Program-made: the position numbers and the translations under genes
The notes under the pieces: model-generated
Told to the model about the DNA's origin: nothing
Database searches by the model: none
The model's input: only the letters and a program-made list of their open reading frames with translations
Source: Patiriisocius marinistellae
GTDB taxonomy: Bacteria; Bacteroidota; Bacteroidia; Flavobacteriales; Flavobacteriaceae
Length of the DNA: 64,000 bases
Assembly: GCF_009014635.1 (NCBI RefSeq)
Contig: NZ_BKCF01000004.1
Location: forward strand, 186,001 to 250,000
Direction of reading: 5' to 3'
Part shown: piece after piece, positions 51,448 to 59,092 of the stretch
Numbering within the stretch: the stretch's first letter is position 1
Layout of the letters: each line of letters begins with the position of its first letter

Positions 51448-51539
51448 TACTAAAATCAATATGTAACTAAAAGGTTGTTTTTTCGATTATTAAATATAGT
51501 AATTAATCGAAGAGTAACAAACTTTGTAAAGCTTAAAAA

Positions 51540-52505
51540 TTGAACAACGAAGACCGAATTATTTCAGTAGCAAAAAAAACCATTGAAACTGAAAGCCAAG
51601 CAATTAGAAATTTAATTCCATTAGTTGATGCTGCATTTGCTGGTGCGGTAAACTATATTTTTAATAGTAATGGCCGCGTTATTGTCACTGGAATAGGAAA
51701 AAGTGCGAATATAGCCACAAAAATTGTTGCTACTTTAAATTCTACAGGAACACCTGCAATCTTCATGCATGCAGCAGACGCAATTCACGGGGACCTTGGG
51801 ACTGTTCAAGAAAATGATAGCGTTATTTGTATTTCAAAAAGCGGTAACACTCCAGAAATTAAAGTACTTGTTCCACTCATTAAAGCGGCTGGAAATAAAT
51901 TAATTGCAATTACATCGAACACAAAAAGCTTTTTAGGGACACAAGCAGATTATATTTTAAATGCATATGTTGAAAAAGAAGCTTGTCCTAATAATTTAGC
52001 GCCAACATCAAGTACCACCGCACAATTAGTAATTGGTGATGCTTTAGCAATGAGCTTGCTAGATTTACGTGGCTTTTCAAGTAAAGATTTTGCTAAATTC
52101 CACCCAGGTGGATCGCTTGGAAAACAACTTTACTTAAGAGTAAGCAATCTTACCGAACTAAATGAAAAACCTCAAGTTTCGCCAGATACAGATATAAAAA
52201 ATGTTATTCTTGAAATTAGCAAAAAAATGCTTGGAGTAACAGCAGTAATTGAGAATGATAAAATTGTTGGAATAATAACTGATGGCGATTTGAGAAGAAT
52301 GCTCGCAACTACTGATAGTTTTGTTGGGCTTACTGCAAAAGATATCATGAGCAAAAACCCCAAAACAATTGACAATGATGCAATGGCAGTTCAAGCTATG
52401 GAAGTGATGGATACAAATGGTATCACACAAGTATTAGCCCAGAAAAATGGGAAATATACAGGTGTAGTTCACATTCATAATTTGACTAAAGAGGGAATTA
52501 TTTAA
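51540..52505 (+). CDS. KpsF/GutQ-type sugar-phosphate isomerase (SIS plus two CBS)
   Basis: A 321-residue enzyme with a SIS domain (about 35-170: VIVTGIGKSANIATKIVATLNSTGTPAIFMHAADAIHGDLG, CISKSGNTPEIKVL) and two C-terminal CBS domains (about 205-320). This is the arabinose-5-phosphate isomerase (KdsD-like) architecture, feeding KDO for lipopolysaccharide. The start is TTG 51540 (MNNEDRIISV). It leads the operon with tatC, a carboxymuconolactone decarboxylase-like gene and lptB, a gene order seen in flavobacteria; the lipopolysaccharide link with lptB is consistent. Confidence 0.92.
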   Translation: MNNEDRIISVAKKTIETESQAIRNLIPLVDAAFAGAVNYIFNSNGRVIVTGIGKSANIATKIVATLNSTGTPAIFMHAADAIHGDLGTVQENDSVICISKSGNTPEIKVLVPLIKAAGNKLIAITSNTKSFLGTQADYILNAYVEKEACPNNLAPTSSTTAQLVIGDALAMSLLDLRGFSSKDFAKFHPGGSLGKQLYLRVSNLTELNEKPQVSPDTDIKNVILEISKKMLGVTAVIENDKIVGIITDGDLRRMLATTDSFVGLTAKDIMSKNPKTIDNDAMAVQAMEVMDTNGITQVLAQKNGKYTGVVHIHNLTKEGII

Positions 52506-52572
52506 AAAAGTAAGTGACTATTAATGGATGTCAGTTTTTTATGACATTCTATAATATCTAGGTTTACATATA

Positions 52573-53424
52573 ATGAACAGAAATAAACAAATAGGCAAAC
52601 CACAACAAAACACTGAAAAGGAAATGTCCTTCTTAGACCATCTTGAAGAATTAAGGTGGCATTTAATACGTGCAACAATAGCTGTTGTACTAGTTGCTTG
52701 TGTTGCATTCTTAATGAAGAGTTTTATTTTTGACACGTTATTATTTGGGCCTAAAAATCCAGATTTCCCTACATACAAATTACTTTGTAAAATTTCAAAC
52801 TTTATGGGTCTCGAAGAAAGCTTTTGTTTTAAAGATGAAGCTTTTAGAATTCAAAGTAGAACAATGGCCGGGCAATTTTCTGCTCACATTTGGACCTCAA
52901 TCACTCTTGGATTTGTAGCCGCTTTCCCTTATATTTTATGGGAATTCTGGCGATTTATCAGTCCAGGGTTACAAAAAAATGAACGCAGAAACAGTCGCGG
53001 TTTTATTTTTATCGCATCATTTTTGTTTTTCACTGGAGTCCTTTTTGGTTATTATGTAGTAACACCGCTTTCTATCAACTTTTTAGGTAGTTATCAAGTA
53101 AGTGAGCAAGTATTCAATGATTTTGATTTATCAAGTTACACAGGATTGGTTAGAGCATCTGTGATAGCTAGTGGTCTCATTTTTGAGCTCCCAATTATAA
53201 TTTATTTCTTGACAAAAATAGGAATTGTCACCCCGCAGTTTCTTAAAACATATCGTAAATACGCACTTGTTTTGGTATTAATACTTTCAGCAATTATTAC
53301 CCCGCCAGACATTGCAAGCCAAGTTATCGTAGCAGTACCAGTACTTATATTATACGAAATAAGCATTTTTATTTCAAAAGGAGTATTACGCAAACAACGT
53401 AAACTCGAAAAAGCGCAACGCTAA
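52573..53424 (+). CDS. tatC: Twin-arginine translocase subunit TatC
   Basis: A 283-residue inner-membrane protein with six helices; it recognises twin-arginine signals and, with TatA, exports folded proteins. KEMSFLDHLEELRWHLIRATIAV is the N-terminal signature (residues about 16-38), and FLFFTGVLFGYYVVTPLSINFL and IYFLTKIGIVTPQFLKTYRKYALV are conserved later segments. Slightly long loop between helices 1 and 2 is usual for Bacteroidota. Second gene of the operon, 67 bases after the KpsF-like gene. Confidence 0.95.
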   Translation: MNRNKQIGKPQQNTEKEMSFLDHLEELRWHLIRATIAVVLVACVAFLMKSFIFDTLLFGPKNPDFPTYKLLCKISNFMGLEESFCFKDEAFRIQSRTMAGQFSAHIWTSITLGFVAAFPYILWEFWRFISPGLQKNERRNSRGFIFIASFLFFTGVLFGYYVVTPLSINFLGSYQVSEQVFNDFDLSSYTGLVRASVIASGLIFELPIIIYFLTKIGIVTPQFLKTYRKYALVLVLILSAIITPPDIASQVIVAVPVLILYEISIFISKGVLRKQRKLEKAQR

Positions 53425-53474
53425 TTATCATCAAACAAAATAGTTGTAATCCCCTTAAAATTTCAGAAGCTATT

Positions 53475-53825
53475 ATGAGTAATCCTGTAGAAGAATTTAA
53501 TGCGTATCGCGCAAAAATGAACGATAAAATGATGGCTGACAATAATAAGATTGTCAAGCGCATATTTAATCTAGACACAAATGCATTTGCAGAAGGTGCC
53601 CTTTCAAAACAAACTAAAGAAGTTCTTGGATTGGGGAACTCACTGGTTTTAAGATGTGATGATTGTGTAAAATATCACTTAGAAGAATGCTATAAACTAG
53701 GCATGAATAAAGCAGAAGTTGTTGAAGCTATGAGTGTTTCATTGCTTATAGGCGGTACTATTGTAATTCCACATTTGCGCCGTGCTTATGAATATTGGGA
53801 AGCTTTAGAACAAAACAAATCTTAA
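53475..53825 (+). CDS. Carboxymuconolactone decarboxylase/AhpD-like protein
   Basis: A 116-residue helical protein of the CMD/AhpD superfamily. LVLRCDDCVKYHLEECYKLGMNKAEVVEAM has the CxxC plus following His that is typical of AhpD-like redox proteins. This suggests a thiol-peroxidase-type function rather than lactone decarboxylation. It lies third in the operon, 50 bases after tatC; the gene order with tatC and lptB is conserved, for unclear reasons. A CTTCGGAAAT-type site begins six bases past its stop (53831). Confidence 0.9.
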   Translation: MSNPVEEFNAYRAKMNDKMMADNNKIVKRIFNLDTNAFAEGALSKQTKEVLGLGNSLVLRCDDCVKYHLEECYKLGMNKAEVVEAMSVSLLIGGTIVIPHLRRAYEYWEALEQNKS

Positions 53826-53918
53826 AATTTTCTCTTCGGAAATATTAAATGTATTTTTAACGTTGAGACAATAGAAATATTTGTAATTAAATAAACCTAT
53901 TTAGCGTGAGCTAGATGT

Positions 53919-53942
53919 AAAAGTTACCCACCTACGCGGGCA
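53919..53942 (+). promoter_or_regulatory. GC-rich element directly before lptB
   Basis: TAAAAG, three bases, CCC...CTACGCGGGCA, ending at the lptB ATG. Same layout as the element before pepT (5554-5581). Confidence 0.4.
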
Positions 53943-54698
53943 ATGAATATGAAACTACGTGCCGAAAATTTAATGAAACAATACAAAGGCCGCAAGGTGG
54001 TGAAAGGAATTTCGGTTGAAGTTAATCAAGGTGAAATTGTGGGACTTCTTGGACCCAACGGTGCTGGAAAAACTACTTCTTTCTACATGATTGTAGGTTT
54101 GATAAAACCCAACGGAGGAAACATTTATCTCGAAGGGACAGATATTACAAACTTCCCTATGTATAAAAGAGCTCAAAACGGAATTGGATATTTAGCGCAA
54201 GAAGCATCGGTCTTTAGAAAACTGAGCATTGAGGATAATATATTAAGTGTATTACAATTGACTAAACTTTCAAAAAAAGAACAACTCATGAAAATGGAGT
54301 CGCTTATTGAAGAGTTTGGTTTAGGTCACATTCGTAAAAGTCGTGGCGATTTATTGAGTGGTGGTGAACGCCGCCGTACCGAAATTGCCCGCGCATTAGC
54401 AACAGATCCACATTTTATTTTACTTGATGAACCTTTTGCAGGAGTTGACCCTGTTGCCGTTGAAGATATTCAACGAATTGTGGCACAATTAAAAGATAAA
54501 AACATAGGTATTCTTATTACTGATCATAACGTACAAGAAACCTTAGCCATTACAGACCGCACCTATTTAATGTTTGAAGGTAGTATTTTAAAACATGGCG
54601 AACCTGAAGAACTTGCAAATGATGAGATGGTGCGTAAGGTTTATTTAGGACAGAATTTTGAGTTACGTAAAAAGAAGCTTGACTTTAAAAGTGAATAA
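53943..54698 (+). CDS. lptB: LPS export ABC ATPase LptB
   Basis: A 251-residue cytosolic ATPase that powers lipopolysaccharide transport with LptF/G. GLLGPNGAGKTTSFYMIVGL is Walker A, LLSGGERRRTEIARALA the signature, HFILLDEPFAGVDPVAVEDI Walker B with the LptB-type FAGVDP extension, and ITDHNVQETLAI the switch His. The start may be 53943 or 53949 (MKLRAENL). Last gene of the operon, with a GC-rich element immediately upstream. Confidence 0.95.
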   Translation: MNMKLRAENLMKQYKGRKVVKGISVEVNQGEIVGLLGPNGAGKTTSFYMIVGLIKPNGGNIYLEGTDITNFPMYKRAQNGIGYLAQEASVFRKLSIEDNILSVLQLTKLSKKEQLMKMESLIEEFGLGHIRKSRGDLLSGGERRRTEIARALATDPHFILLDEPFAGVDPVAVEDIQRIVAQLKDKNIGILITDHNVQETLAITDRTYLMFEGSILKHGEPEELANDEMVRKVYLGQNFELRKKKLDFKSE

Positions 54699-54747
54699 AA
54701 ATTGGACTTGACTGTGCTTAGCTAGACACACTAGTTATTTAAATTAT

Positions 54748-54776
54748 AAAAACCGCTATTAATTAAAATAGCGGTT
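54748..54776. terminator. Bidirectional terminator after lptB
   Basis: AAAACCGCTATT and AATAGCGGTTTT pair around a five- to seven-base loop between lptB and the convergent alcohol dehydrogenase. Confidence 0.9.
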
Positions 54777-54803
54777 TTTTATTTTTCTAATATTTATAAA
54801 GCC

Positions 54804-55856
54804 TTACGACTCTTTTAAAGATTTCATATCAATAACAAATCTATATTTTACATCGCTATCTTTTATTCTATCAAATGCGGTATTGATATCCTGCATATCT
54901 ATCATTTCAACATCACATGTAATATTATGCTCTCCACAAAAATCAAGCATTTCTTGGGTTTCTTTAATTCCGCCAATTAGTGAACCTGCCATTCTCTTTC
55001 TTCCCAAAATTAAATTACCACCATGAACATCTTTTAAAGGCTCAATTGCTCCAACTAATACCATTGTAGCATCAACTTTAAGTAGCTCTAAATAAGGATT
55101 TACATCATGACCTACCGGAATGGTATTTAATAAAAAGTCGAAGGTACCTTTATGCTCTTTCATAGCATCTTCGTCTTTTGAAATTAAAACTGAATCTGCG
55201 CCAAGTGATTTAGCGTCTTCAGTTTTAGACTTAGAGGTTGTAATCATAACAGTTTCGGCTTTTAGTGCGTGGGCAAATTTAATACCCATATGTCCTAAAC
55301 CTCCTAAACCTATAACACCTACCTTATCTCCTTCTTTTACGCCCCATGTTTTTAATGGTGACCATGTAGTAATACCAGCACATAATAGTGGTGCTGCAGC
55401 TGCGGCATCAATATTTTCTGGCACACTTAAAACAAATTCTTTATTCACTACAACTTTTTCTGAATAACCACCAAAAGTATGTCCTCCCAAGTGCTTATCC
55501 TCTCCATTATAAGTCATCGTAGCACCATTTTCACAAAATTGCTCTAAATCGTTTTTACACGATTCGCATGTTTGACAAGAATCAACCATACACCCTACGC
55601 CTACTAAATCTCCTTCATTAAAATTACTTACGTCTTTTCCTATTGCAGTTACTTTTCCAATAATTTCATGTCCAGGAACTACTGGATATTTACTTCCGCC
55701 CCAATCATTTTGCACTTGATGAATATCACTGTGACAAACACCACAATATAAAATTTCAATCTCTACATCATCATTTGTAAAATCTCTTCTTTCAATCTTC
55801 ATTGACTCTAAATTAGCCGACTCTTTTTTTGCCCCGTATGCTTTTACTTCGCTCAT
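54804..55856 (-). CDS. Zinc-dependent NADP alcohol dehydrogenase (cinnamyl-alcohol type)
   Basis: A 350-residue cytosolic dehydrogenase. CGVCHSDIHQVQNDWG and GHEIIGKV supply catalytic zinc ligands, CMVDSCQTCESCKNDLEQFC the four structural-zinc Cys, and VGVIGLGGLGHMGIKFAHAL the Rossmann loop. The sequence is of the YahK/AdhC cinnamyl-alcohol branch, reducing a range of aldehydes with NADPH. A TATCTTTA -7 box lies at 55878-55885 on the minus strand. Single gene. Confidence 0.93.
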   Translation of the reverse strand: MSEVKAYGAKKESANLESMKIERRDFTNDDVEIEILYCGVCHSDIHQVQNDWGGSKYPVVPGHEIIGKVTAIGKDVSNFNEGDLVGVGCMVDSCQTCESCKNDLEQFCENGATMTYNGEDKHLGGHTFGGYSEKVVVNKEFVLSVPENIDAAAAAPLLCAGITTWSPLKTWGVKEGDKVGVIGLGGLGHMGIKFAHALKAETVMITTSKSKTEDAKSLGADSVLISKDEDAMKEHKGTFDFLLNTIPVGHDVNPYLELLKVDATMVLVGAIEPLKDVHGGNLILGRKRMAGSLIGGIKETQEMLDFCGEHNITCDVEMIDMQDINTAFDRIKDSDVKYRFVIDMKSLKES

Positions 55857-56045
55857 TATTTTTTTTTTGGATTCAATTAAAGATACAACGCTATTAGGGC
55901 AAAGCCGAAATATTAATTGTGGTTTATATTTAGTTTAACATCAAGTGTTATAAGAGTGTGAAAAAGAGAAGCCATTTTATTTCTTAAATTTTAAATGGTT
56001 ATAATATTTCCGAAGTTCTGCTACTTTATCATTTAAACTTTAAAC

Positions 56046-57800
56046 TTACTCCTTATTAATAGAATCAATTACTTCAAAAGTTTCCCTTAATGAGATGGGA
56101 ACACCGTGATTTGTATAACCTTCTACAACAATTTCATAAATTCCAGGAATATCTGAACTATATAGTATTGCGTGCGTTTCTCGCATCGTCAAATTTATCA
56201 TTGGATTCCACATCAATTGTAATCTATAATCTGGAATTCGTTTGTTAACCTCAGCAGCGCCTTTATTATAGGTTTGTGAAAAATAACGTTTTGATGGCTG
56301 AGGCAAGAATAAGGTTTTTTGGATTAGCGATGTCGAGAACTCACTGGGAATAAAATTTCCCTTTTTAGTATTCACTACGACAACACCTTGGTATTCATTT
56401 TCACCAAAATAGTAACCTTTACGTATAATTTTAATATCCTTTACTTGCAACGCATTTATGTTTAAAAACTCTTCGTGATCTTCCATAAACACACCATCAA
56501 CAAAAAGCAATGGTAAAAACTTAGTGGGCGCACTCATCTCTCTTTCAAGCACTTTTACTACTCGCTTATTATTTTCTGTTGTTGTCCAAGCCAGTTTAAC
56601 GATTTCAGTTAATACCTCCTTCATTGTGTTGAACCTCGTATAATCATCAAGTTCATAAGTGATGCCCTTTTCATAACGAACAAATGAAAGCGCAGATTGT
56701 TTTTCTTCAATGGTGTCTGGTTTTAAATTGTAGTATCCATTTTCAATTTGGTTATAAATACTGCGCTCCACAATCTTATCTTTGAAAGATTTATCAATTG
56801 AAAATTTAGGAAAATCTAGTTTTGAATAATCTAGATATTTTTCGTCTTGCAAGTTAATTTCATAATCCTCTTTTTTATCTTCAAGTATTTGAATAATGGC
56901 TTGCTCTCCTTGAAAATTTGGGTCTATTTCAAAACTAAATTCACCAGCAGCATTTGTAGTAACAACAGTAAATAAAAAGTTTTCTCCAGGAATTGATACT
57001 GCTACATCCACTGATTGCGCTGGTAGTTTAGATATCCTTTTTATTACTTCTCCTTTCAATAAATAACCGTCAGTTTCTGCTTTTTGATTAGAGTTACCCA
57101 TGAAAATTATATTGACTCCCTCTTTTTTTGACATTGCTTGGGTTGCGGTTTTTCTTGGAAATCCTTCAATATCATCCAATTTTCTTACTGACATGGAATA
57201 ATCTCCATTTCCCAATGGTCCCATGTTGTTTTGTATAATGATGTTGATTTTTTCTCGTATGGAAAGTTGCTTTTTATCTAAGATTATTTGAATGTTTAAA
57301 TCTTCTGGTAATTTTAAATTTTTATCTTGTTGGGAGGCTGACTTCGGAAATGCAATGGACTCAATTTCTTGGGTGTTGTTTATTTCGGCTATATAAGGAT
57401 TGATAATTTTCAAAGAAGTTTCAAAAAATTTATCCACTGGGTTATTTTGCATCCATTGTGTATATGCCACGAGCTTGTAACTGCCCGAAGCAATTGTGGA
57501 TGGGACAAAAAAATCACTATTTCCCAATCCATCTTCTAAAACAATTTTATGATTAAAAACAGTTTTTCCGTTTGAATCAACAAAATCAACATAAACGATG
57601 TTACTCAGCTTGGTTTTTTGATGCGTTTGAGCATTTAAACAGTATAATTTATAATATAAATACTCGCCACTAAACAATAAACTAGAGTTTATATGCACAA
57701 AGATTTCTTCTTGCGCTGTAGTATTCGTAGGTGTGTTTTGAGAGTTACTGCTAAAAAAAGTAGCCAACAAAAAGAAGATATAAAGTATTTTATTTTTCAT
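56046..57800 (-). CDS. Exported MG2-like protein of a TonB-receptor trio
   Basis: A 584-residue protein with a signal peptide ending near SNSQ (residue 20). The front (about 32-150) resembles an alpha-2-macroglobulin MG2-type beta domain (EIFVHINSSLLFSGEYLYYKLYCLN, GSYKLVAYTQWMQNN). The remainder includes carboxypeptidase-regulatory-like and TonB-plug-like segments (GEVIKRISKLPAQSVDVAVS, VLEREMSAPTKFLPLLFVDGVFMED). I do not know a function; this protein type commonly follows a TonB receptor and DUF4249 gene, as here. It is 18 bases after the DUF4249 gene. Confidence 0.75.
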   Translation of the reverse strand: MKNKILYIFFLLATFFSSNSQNTPTNTTAQEEIFVHINSSLLFSGEYLYYKLYCLNAQTHQKTKLSNIVYVDFVDSNGKTVFNHKIVLEDGLGNSDFFVPSTIASGSYKLVAYTQWMQNNPVDKFFETSLKIINPYIAEINNTQEIESIAFPKSASQQDKNLKLPEDLNIQIILDKKQLSIREKINIIIQNNMGPLGNGDYSMSVRKLDDIEGFPRKTATQAMSKKEGVNIIFMGNSNQKAETDGYLLKGEVIKRISKLPAQSVDVAVSIPGENFLFTVVTTNAAGEFSFEIDPNFQGEQAIIQILEDKKEDYEINLQDEKYLDYSKLDFPKFSIDKSFKDKIVERSIYNQIENGYYNLKPDTIEEKQSALSFVRYEKGITYELDDYTRFNTMKEVLTEIVKLAWTTTENNKRVVKVLEREMSAPTKFLPLLFVDGVFMEDHEEFLNINALQVKDIKIIRKGYYFGENEYQGVVVVNTKKGNFIPSEFSTSLIQKTLFLPQPSKRYFSQTYNKGAAEVNKRIPDYRLQLMWNPMINLTMRETHAILYSSDIPGIYEIVVEGYTNHGVPISLRETFEVIDSINKE

Positions 57801-57818
57801 CTTTATTTTATTTAAATT

Positions 57819-59090
57819 TTATTCAACCCAAAAGCTAGGTGGTTCGGGTTCGCCTAATGCTGTGCAATCGCCACAGGCTCTAGGCACCATTAACCACGGG
57901 CCTAAAGGTGGGTCAGCAGGTCCTACATAAAATGGAGGGTCTCCTGTATATTCTTCGAGATAGACTCTAATACGATTAGTAATAAAATTCAATTGAGAAC
58001 TGCAAATAAAAATTTCTTCATCACCGTCTTGAAACAACTGAGCAACATCTGGTGCCCTTAAATCACAAGAGGTAATAAAGGGTGGGAGATTGGTATTAGG
58101 ATAAAAGTCTATAAAATTAAAAAAGAGTCTTTGAGTTGTCACAGAAGAGACATCAAAAATGCCAATTACTTTTTTATTTGGATTTACAGTTGATGAAATA
58201 TTACCCATAACAAAACCTGTTTGTACTTGTGAGAATAAACTTCCTTGACTTGTAAATGATTGAATGGTCTCTAAATAATTAAACGCCTCTTCTGAAATTA
58301 CAAATTGCTTTACCAAAGCGCTATAGCGATGTGAAATTTTAAAGTCATCACTTGGTAAAAAATTAACCAAATAACCTTCTACCAGATCCTCGTTCAGTCC
58401 AGAGGTTAAAGTAATTTTAATTTTATTTGAAAACTCTGTTTTATAACAAGCCTTTTGTTCTTCTGGACGCTGCCTAATCTTAACTACGCAAACGGGTATG
58501 CTATCCAAGATGTACGTGTCTAAATATAAATCTTCTTGACGCCACATAGGAGCAACAATTTTGTAGGTTTCCTCAAATGTATACCTATAAAAATTTGCTG
58601 TATTTGTAGGATCAAAACTATCAACCTTAATCGCAACTCCATCAACGCCATCATCATTTGTTATTCTTTCAGCATATAGATTATCAATTTGCGTGGCTGT
58701 AGTCAATTTCATTTCTGAGGAGCTATAGCGCTCACCATCTGCTGTAGTAATTTCTAAGTGATAAACAACATTGGGTTGCGCATTAAATGGTTGAATAGAC
58801 TGATATTTTCCTGTTTCTGTGTGCTGAAATATGTATTCAACACCATCTCCTACTACTTTTACTTGAGCACCGCTTTCTATGTTGTCATTGTCTTCTCCAA
58901 ATTCAAAAGTTCTACTCAACGTAATTTCTTGCGTCTTTAATTCATTAGTGATAGTAGCATCCACTACAAGTAAACTCTCAAAATTATCAGTTTCAAAATC
59001 AATTTCTTCTAGACAAGAATTAAATAGTACTAAATAACAAAGTACTAATGCTCTATATGAAAATCCTATGTTCATCTTAAAGTGTCTCAT
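57819..59090 (-). CDS. DUF4249 lipoprotein
   Basis: A 423-residue lipoprotein; the signal with lipobox is VLCYLVLFNSCLEE. SLLVVDATITNELKTQEITLSRTF, then VVYHLEITTADGERYSSSE and later ERYSS-type beta segments, match DUF4249, exported partner proteins of TonB-dependent receptors. Two starts occur close together (59090 and 59075); the first is reported because it leaves only two bases to the receptor stop. It probably helps the receptor at the cell surface, by analogy with SusD-like proteins. Confidence 0.88.
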   Translation of the reverse strand: MRHFKMNIGFSYRALVLCYLVLFNSCLEEIDFETDNFESLLVVDATITNELKTQEITLSRTFEFGEDNDNIESGAQVKVVGDGVEYIFQHTETGKYQSIQPFNAQPNVVYHLEITTADGERYSSSEMKLTTATQIDNLYAERITNDDGVDGVAIKVDSFDPTNTANFYRYTFEETYKIVAPMWRQEDLYLDTYILDSIPVCVVKIRQRPEEQKACYKTEFSNKIKITLTSGLNEDLVEGYLVNFLPSDDFKISHRYSALVKQFVISEEAFNYLETIQSFTSQGSLFSQVQTGFVMGNISSTVNPNKKVIGIFDVSSVTTQRLFFNFIDFYPNTNLPPFITSCDLRAPDVAQLFQDGDEEIFICSSQLNFITNRIRVYLEEYTGDPPFYVGPADPPLGPWLMVPRACGDCTALGEPEPPSFWVE

Positions 59091-59092
59091 AA

